From Arsenophonus fragariae (GTDB taxonomy: Bacteria > Pseudomonadota > Gammaproteobacteria > Enterobacterales > Enterobacteriaceae), in the NCBI GenBank assembly GCA_047291315.1, contig JBDPYZ010000024.1, positions 1-35,614 of the forward strand: a stretch of 35,614 nt of DNA. Reading direction: 5' to 3'. The translations under genes were made by a program, and so were the position numbers. The notes below the pieces were generated by a model, which ran no database searches, had not been told where the DNA came from, and was given only the letters and a program-made list of their open reading frames with translations. Shown piece by piece: positions 30,376 through 35,614 of this stretch; position 1 is the first letter of the stretch; every line of letters starts with the position of its first letter.

Positions 30376-31299
30376 GTGATTAAGCGCCCTGACTATCGAG
30401 CATTACAAGCATTGGATACGGTGATCCGCGAACGTGGCTTTGAGCGCGCAGCGCAAAAGTTATGTATCACTCAATCTGCCGTTTCCCAAAGAATTAAGCA
30501 GCTTGAAAACCTATTTGGGCAACCACTATTAGTAAGGACACTCCCTCCTCAACCGACTGAGCAAGGACAAAAACTACTCGCTCTGTTACATCAAGTCGAA
30601 TTACTGGAAGAACAATGGTTAGGTGACGAAAATAGTGGAGCAACTCCCTTGCTACTATCGGTGGCAGTCAATGCTGATAGTTTAGCAACCTGGTTCCTGC
30701 CCGCTCTCAATCCAGTACTGCATGACAGTCCTATTCGTCTCAATATTCAAATTGAAGATGAAACCAGGACTCAAGAGCATTTACGTAGAGGAGAGGTAGT
30801 TGGTGCGATTAGTATTCAATCAGAGCCTTTACCTGGCTGTCTGGTGGATAAACTAGGCGCGTTGGATTATTTATTCGTCTCTTCACCCACATTTGCTCAG
30901 CGTTATTTTCCCAGTGGAGTGACAAGATCCTCATTATTAAAAGCGCCAGCTGTCGCTTTTGATCATCTGGATGATATGCATCAAGCTTTTTTACAACAGA
31001 ATTTTAATCTATCTCCTGGTAGTATTCCTTGCCATATTGTCAATTCATCAGAGGCCTTTATACAACTAGCCAAACAAGGTTCAACCTGCTGTATGATCCC
31101 GCATTTACAAATTATCAATGAATTAAATTCAGGTGAGCTGGTCGATCTTACGCCCGGGTTATGTCAACGTAGAATGCTATATTGGCACCGTTTTTCCCCC
31201 GAAAGTAGGACAATTCAAAAAGTGACTGGCGCCCTGGTAAAAACTGGGCGCACGATATTAAAACAAGAAGATAATGATAATGCGGAAAACAAAAATTAA
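30376..31299 (+). CDS. argP: LysR-family regulator ArgP (IciA)
   Basis: A 307-aa regulator close to E. coli ArgP (297 aa). The N-terminus (KRPDYRALQALDTVIRERGF, then AQKLCITQSAVSQRIKQLEN) is the LysR winged HTH. The effector domain keeps NADSLATWFLPAL, HLDDMHQAFLQQNF and CHIVNSSEAF. In E. coli it responds to lysine and arginine and activates argO and lysine-biosynthesis genes. It starts with GTG at 30376; the extra residues are at the C-terminus, where a short tail follows the usual end. Its classic target argO is missing from its expected place here. Confidence 0.96.
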   Translation: MIKRPDYRALQALDTVIRERGFERAAQKLCITQSAVSQRIKQLENLFGQPLLVRTLPPQPTEQGQKLLALLHQVELLEEQWLGDENSGATPLLLSVAVNADSLATWFLPALNPVLHDSPIRLNIQIEDETRTQEHLRRGEVVGAISIQSEPLPGCLVDKLGALDYLFVSSPTFAQRYFPSGVTRSSLLKAPAVAFDHLDDMHQAFLQQNFNLSPGSIPCHIVNSSEAFIQLAKQGSTCCMIPHLQIINELNSGELVDLTPGLCQRRMLYWHRFSPESRTIQKVTGALVKTGRTILKQEDNDNAENKN

Positions 31300-31308
31300 C
31301 GTTTCAAT

Positions 31309-32021
31309 TCAAAACAACGTCAACTTGATCGGTAAAATCAATACTCTGTTGCTCATAAGTTTGATTGCTTTACTGGCTACCCCAGCTACAATTTGAGTTA
31401 TCGCCTTCATTCTTAGCATCAGATAAGGAGTCGCATCGGGTGCCCGATAATTAATACTATAAACTTTATCTAATTTAACATTAAACCCTGCTGCTAGCGC
31501 CTCTACTTGCGCTTTAGCATTGTCAATTGCCTTATTACGCGCTTCGTCACGAAAACATTTATGATCCCTAACGCCAAATTGCACCGCATTGATTTCATTT
31601 AAACCAGCCGCTAAAGCACCATCCAATAAACTATTTAGTTGATCTCGTTTATATACTTTAACTTCTACTCAACGTTCTGCGGTATAACAGACTATTTTAG
31701 ATTTTTCTGCTGCTTTATCATATTCATATTTCGGTTGAGTAGTGATAATTTGCCACATTGATATCGCTACTCTCTATCTCTTTATTCTTGAGAAAATCAA
31801 AATATTCTTTAACACGTTTATCAACTACCACTTTAGCTGAAGCAGCGTTTTTTTGTTACAGCAATATTAATTAGTAAAGTTAGCATATCTGGTGTAGCTT
31901 TAATCGTGACATTGCCTGATGTCACGACATGTGGCCCATTAGGTAAAGAATTAAGTTGAGCAAGTAATGGTAATGGACTGACTGACATCATCGCTAAAAA
32001 TATAATCGAACTAAGCTTCAT
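31309..32021 (-). pseudogene. yggE: SIMPL-domain protein YggE pseudogene
   Basis: The N-terminus (signal peptide MKLSSIIFLAMMSVSPLPLL, then LPNGPHVVTSGNVTIKATPD) and the C-terminal half (LDGALAAGLNEINAVQFGV, NKAIDNAKAQVEALAAGF) match YggE. Between about 31630 and 31850 the frame is broken by frameshifts and stops, and the end after LMLRMKAIT is altered. It lies convergent to argP, as in E. coli. YggE lowers oxidative stress in E. coli. Confidence 0.88.
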
Positions 32022-32193
32022 GAGACCTCCTGCACATAATTAATCAAATCTAAATAGCCTATTTTCCAACCAACAATCATTGATTGTTAACATAATAGAG
32101 TATTAAAAAGCATAATGGGAAGGTTAACCATAATGAATAATTTTAATCAACGCTAACTAATGCAAATTAATAAATAAGAGAAATAGTTTACTA

Positions 32194-32233
32194 ACCAATA
32201 AAAATATTGGTGTGAAACCTAATCCACACCAAT
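32194..32233 (-). terminator. Terminator after mscS
   Basis: On the minus strand ATTGGTGTG pairs with CACACCAAT (9 bp) around a 10-nt loop and is followed by ATTTTTATT. It begins 9 bp past the mscS stop. The remaining 170 bp to the yggE start contain no trace of argO. Confidence 0.8.
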
Positions 32234-32241
32234 GTGATTGA

Positions 32242-33093
32242 TTAGCCATTTTTGGTTTGATATAAGTGAACATCCATTTGTGGGAAAGGTATGCCAATAT
32301 TATGAGCATCTAACTGTTTTTTAAAATTCTCCATTAAGTCCCAATAAACATTCCATGCATCAGCGTTAGTCGTCCAAAAACGTACGACAAAATTCAGAGA
32401 AGAAGGTGCCATTTCATGTAAACGGATAGTAACACCTTTTTCATGCTGAATACGTTCATCTGCCGCAATAACATCACTTAACACTTTTTTAATGCTATCA
32501 ATATCCGTATTATAAGCGACACCAACCATAATTTGAGTACGCCGATTTGGTTCACGAGAGGTGTTAATGATATTGTCATTAATTACTTTGCTATTGGGTA
32601 TGACAACGATGCGATCATCTGCGGTACGTAATGAGGTTGAGAAAATCTGAACATGCTCAACGGTTCCTTCCACCGAGCCTAAAATAACATATTCTCCTGA
32701 GCGTAATGGTCTAAAAATAACTAATAACACACCTGCTGCAAAATTAGATAAAGATCCCTGTAAAGCGAAACCAATCGCCAAACCAGCAGCTCCTAAAACG
32801 GCAATGACAGAAGCAGTTTGAACGCCTAACTTACTTAATACGGCTATTAAGGTAAATGCAATAATGCCATAACGAACAATTGCCGATAAAAAATCTCTAA
32901 CCGTTTTGTCTATACCGCGTAATGACATTAATCGATTAGTGATATGACCGATCCATCTAGCGACGATCAAACCAGCAAATAAAATAACTAATGCAAAAAC
33001 TATATTTATGGCATACTGAACTAATAGATCCTGATGATTAATAAACCAGCTCTTTGCCTGATCGATCGTTTCTACCACACCATTTTCATTCAT
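32242..33093 (-). CDS. mscS: Small-conductance mechanosensitive channel
   Basis: A 283-aa channel, near the 286 aa of E. coli MscS. The start at 33093 (MNENGVVETID) follows AGGGGGTTGAG and matches the family N-terminus; an earlier ATG would add nine residues. The pore-lining TM3 is conserved (QTASVIAVLGAAGLAIGFAL, then GSLSNFAAGVLLVIFRPLR). The beta domain contains VQIFSTSLRTADDRIVVIPN, and the C-terminus GIPFPQMDVHLY. It releases solutes on hypo-osmotic shock. Intact and probably functional. Confidence 0.97.
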   Translation of the reverse strand: MNENGVVETIDQAKSWFINHQDLLVQYAINIVFALVILFAGLIVARWIGHITNRLMSLRGIDKTVRDFLSAIVRYGIIAFTLIAVLSKLGVQTASVIAVLGAAGLAIGFALQGSLSNFAAGVLLVIFRPLRSGEYVILGSVEGTVEHVQIFSTSLRTADDRIVVIPNSKVINDNIINTSREPNRRTQIMVGVAYNTDIDSIKKVLSDVIAADERIQHEKGVTIRLHEMAPSSLNFVVRFWTTNADAWNVYWDLMENFKKQLDAHNIGIPFPQMDVHLYQTKNG

Positions 33094-33194
33094 CTCAACC
33101 CCCTCTAGAAAATAAATCAATTCTAGTCATATATCAAAAACTGTATAATCTCAGATATAAAATTGACAAAATAGAATAACGATTTTGTTATCGT

Positions 33195-33422
33195 TTAATC
33201 GATACTATTTAATAAAATAAAGTTACAATAGTTTTCCAGCATTTTAATAAAATTATCTAAACCACAAAATGCAATACTTTCATTATCGTAATAACACATC
33301 CCTTCTTCTAAATCTTCCGTTTGAAAATGCAACTGGTTAGCTCGGATCATGATTTCCTTATCATCAATGAATAATGCGTATTCACCCCATCCTTTTACTC
33401 TACTGCAACTTCTATTCGTCAT
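33195..33422 (-). pseudogene. yacL: YacL (UPF0231) remnant, N-terminal half missing
   Basis: The 75-residue frame matches the C-terminal half of E. coli YacL (120 aa): GEYALFIDDKEIMIRANQLH, then LEEGMCYYDNESIAFCGLDN. The N-terminal 50-60 residues are absent, with stops in all frames upstream. In E. coli yacL lies next to acnB, and the acnB remnant is 800 bp away here. Its function is unknown in E. coli. Confidence 0.78.
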
Positions 33423-33737
33423 TTAACCGCTCAAAATGTTATCATTACAATAAAAATACTTTATTTTGCCAATAATATAAATACGAAGTTATTTATAGAA
33501 GTATCCACTTAAAAATTGACGATTATAAAGTAATACCCTGACATCAACAGATCTGGATTAATCTATTCAACAATGTCATTTTTAAATGATAGTTTATAAC
33601 CATATTGTCTTGTAAGCATATTTCTAAATATGTAACCTTCAGTTAAAACTGTTAAAAAACTATTTTCTGCGTGAAATGGCTGAATGACTGTAATTCTCTA
33701 CATATGGAATATATTATTTAATAAAAGGATTTAAATT
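33423..33737. other. Intergenic AT-rich region, no gene seen
   Basis: These 315 bp lie between the yacL remnant and a small frameshifted gene. Part probably derives from the lost 5' half of yacL, but no recognisable residues remain. AAAGGA at 33723-33728 ahead of the next ATG is a ribosome site. Confidence 0.5.
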
Positions 33738-34069
33738 ATGGATGTTACAGAAATTAATGATAAATTAGATAAAATTATAAACCAAGCATATAAAGATGGC
33801 AGAATTAATAACGAAGAAATTCAGAATATTCGTGATGTAGCAGATCTTGTTTTGAAAAAATCGTAATTGAAGCAGCCAACATAAGCAAAAATAACGCCAT
33901 AACAGCATTCCAAAAATCATGTGATGTAACAGTTCAGTTAATGCAAGATTCATTTTTTAAATTGAAAAAAAATCTTAATAGCTACCAAAAAGATCTGGTT
34001 AAAACAGCATTTAATGCTCAACTTACTTATATAAAAGCAAATTTTGAGCGCTTTTTAAATTCACTCTAA
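33738..34069 (+). pseudogene. Small helical protein gene with a frameshift at a poly-A run
   Basis: The first frame gives 42 residues (MDVTEINDKLDKIINQAYKD to VLKKS) and stops at 33866. Shifting frame at the GAAAAAA run (33855-33861) continues for about 70 more residues (IVIEAANISKNNAITAFQKS to FERFLNSL) to a stop at 34067-34069. Joined, it is a helical protein of about 110 aa. Ribosome site AAAGGA. No family recognised. It could be broken, or restored by slippage at the A run. It is not between yacL and acnB in E. coli. Confidence 0.5.
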
Positions 34070-34235
34070 CAGATCTAATTCGGTGTTGACTAAAGAATTT
34101 TCAACTCTATAAATAATTGGACATAAATCTTAAAGTGGGAATATATTTTTTAGATAACAGACAGATGAATTTAAACATTATATCCTATTTTTGATTACTT
34201 ACAGCAAGAAATAGGGTATGAGAAAAATCATTGTT

Positions 34236-35583
34236 TTAAACAGCAGACTGAAAAATTATCGTATCTTCTTTATCTGTATATTGAGATAGTAAGTCAAAAT
34301 TTAAGTATTGATAAATATTTTGGTTGTTATTCCCCATGCCATTAATAAATTGCAAATACTCCTCCACTGTTGGTAAATAGCCCAATAATGAAGCAACCAC
34401 TGCAAGAGCTCTGCTGATGCAAGAAAAACTTTTGCACCAGTTCCTAATCGATTAGGAAAATTACGGGTAGAGGTCGAAACCACCGTTGCACCATCCATAA
34501 CACGTACCTGATTACCCATACATAGTGAGCAACCAGGAATTTCAATTCGCGCACCACTTTTACCAAAAATATTGTAATAACCTTCTTAGATTAGCTTGGC
34601 AGCATCCATTTTAGTCGACGGAGTAACCCATAAACGAGTGGGAATTTTCCCTTTATATTGCTTCAAAAGCTCACCTGCTGCACGGAAATGACCAATATTA
34701 GGCATACAAGAGCCAATGAAAACCTCATCAATTTTTTCATGTACCACTGAAGATAATAAACGTGCATCATCAGGATCATTCGGCGCACATAAAATGGGTT
34801 CGATTATTTCATTTAAATTAATTTCAATGATAACTTCATAATCTACATCAGCATCTGCCGTTAATAATTGCGGATCAGCCAACCAGTTATTCATTGAACT
34901 AATACGACGTTCGAAAGTACAGCGATCACCATCTCCCTCAGCAATCATCCATTTCAATAATACAATATTAGATTGTAGATATTCGATAATGGGTTCTTTA
35001 TCTAACTTGATAGTACAGCCCGCAGCTGATCGTTCCGCCGAAGCATCTGCTAATTCAAACGCTTGTCCAACTTTTAATTGTGGTAAGACATAAATTTCCA
35101 GTATTCGACCGGAAAAAATATTTTTCTTACCCTGCTTTTCGACCGTTAATAATCCTTTCTGAATAGAATAGTAAGGGATCGCATGAACTAAATCGCGTAA
35201 TGTAATACCCGGCTGCATTTGACCTTTAAAGCAGACTAATACAGACTCAGGCATGTCTAAAGGCATAACACCGGTCGCCGCAAAAAAGGCCACTAATCCT
35301 GAACCAGCAGGAAATGAAATACCGATAGGAAAATGAGTGTGTGAATCCCCCCCCTCCCCCCCCGTTCCTACCGTATCTGGCAGAAACATCCTATTTAACC
35401 AAGAATGAATAATGCCGTCACCGGGACGTAAAAAAACACCACCTTGATCCATAACAAAATGGGGTAAAGTATCATGGGTTGTCACATCGATAGGCTTTGG
35501 ATAAGCAGCAGTATGACAAAATGACTGCATCACCAAATCGGCTGAAAAGCCTAAACAAGCTAAATCCTTAAGTTCATCGCGTA
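34236..35583 (-). pseudogene. acnB: Aconitate hydratase B pseudogene (C-terminal half)
   Basis: Matches E. coli AcnB from RDELKDLACLGFSADLVMQS to the C-terminal end, about 475 residues. Lesions: a TAA at 34586-34588 where E. coli has a sense codon (after MDAAKLI, before EGYYNIFGKSG); a frameshift after VFLASAEL near 34400; and a 9-bp insertion in the active-site motif GTGGDSHT at a G8-A-G8 tract (about 35347-35363). Iron-sulphur ligand region CSLCMGNQ survives past the stop. The N-terminal 390 residues are absent, as the sequence changes to prophage DNA at 35581-35583. Confidence 0.9.
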
Positions 35584-35614
35584 TCATTGCACTCATGACG
35601 CAAAACTTTCGTTT
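35581..35614 (+). repeat. 34-bp segment identical to the unit 1 antirepressor gene (6659-6692)
   Basis: The last 34 bases match positions 6659-6692 without a mismatch and continue to the window edge. They encode part of the shared antirepressor C-terminal domain. The acnB reading ends here. Confidence 0.85.

Overview
The window is a junction between a large prophage (about 1-26,750) and decaying enterobacterial chromosome (about 27,100-35,583). The chromosomal genes are closest to Enterobacterales: rpiA, argP, mscS, and remnants of serA, yggE, yacL and acnB in recognisable E. coli-like local order. Many frameshifts, stops, AT-rich debris and a prophage crowded with duplicated genes point to a host-restricted, probably insect-associated gammaproteobacterium (Hamiltonella, Regiella, Arsenophonus or Sodalis type). 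I cannot name the genus from sequence alone.

Prophage layout. A CI-like S24 repressor (3365-4030, +) sits between two early operons. The leftward operon (- strand) is a Cro-like protein, a VapE-type primase/helicase, an array of nine 9-bp iterons, and a Q-family antiterminator, ending at a terminator at the left edge. The rightward operon (+) begins at an operator-flanked promoter (4098-4158) and a consensus boxA (4181-4192). It runs through accessory cassettes and a replication module: DUF2800 nuclease, DUF2815 ssDNA-binding protein, family A DNA polymerase, VRR-NUC nuclease and SNF2-type helicase. It ends with small ORFs, an excisionase and a convergent tyrosine integrase.

Two systems dominate the accessory DNA. 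(1) Four P1/P7-type C4 antisense-RNA/antirepressor units (about 5990-7292, 7988-9864, 15644-17454, 21285-23176). Each has the same promoter, a C4-like RNA, and target boxes just ahead of the antirepressor start. The pairing boxes differ from unit to unit, but their complements change with them, so the four units should have separate RNA specificities. With two further free-standing genes there are ten antirepressor-like ORFs, built from shuffled BRO-N, Rha, AntA and KilA-N N-termini and shared C-termini. (2) Small minus-strand cargo genes (two SieB-type exclusion proteins, a 44-aa/148-aa pair and its remnant, a 60-aa protein) that share an upstream architecture. It consists of an H-type pseudoknot-capable element, then two dyads with matching centres; the -35 hexamer lies in one dyad centre and the -10 is exactly 17 bp away. 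Dyad centres match within a cassette and differ between cassettes. The pseudoknot element occurs seven times, once with wholly different but still complementary sequence. I know of no description of this second system.

The prophage also carries a tRNA-Lys with a CTT anticodon and two paralogous coiled-coil/membrane-anchor genes.

Chromosomal part. A degraded effector-like gene (27,122-27,880) is followed by serA (pseudogene), intact rpiA and argP, yggE (pseudogene), no argO, intact mscS, then a truncated yacL, an unrecognised frameshifted gene and an acnB pseudogene. In E. coli acnB-yacL is not next to mscS, so there is a rearrangement breakpoint near 33,100-33,190. The last 34 bases of the window match an internal part of the first antirepressor gene, so acnB is joined there to prophage sequence, either genuinely or by misassembly at a repeat.
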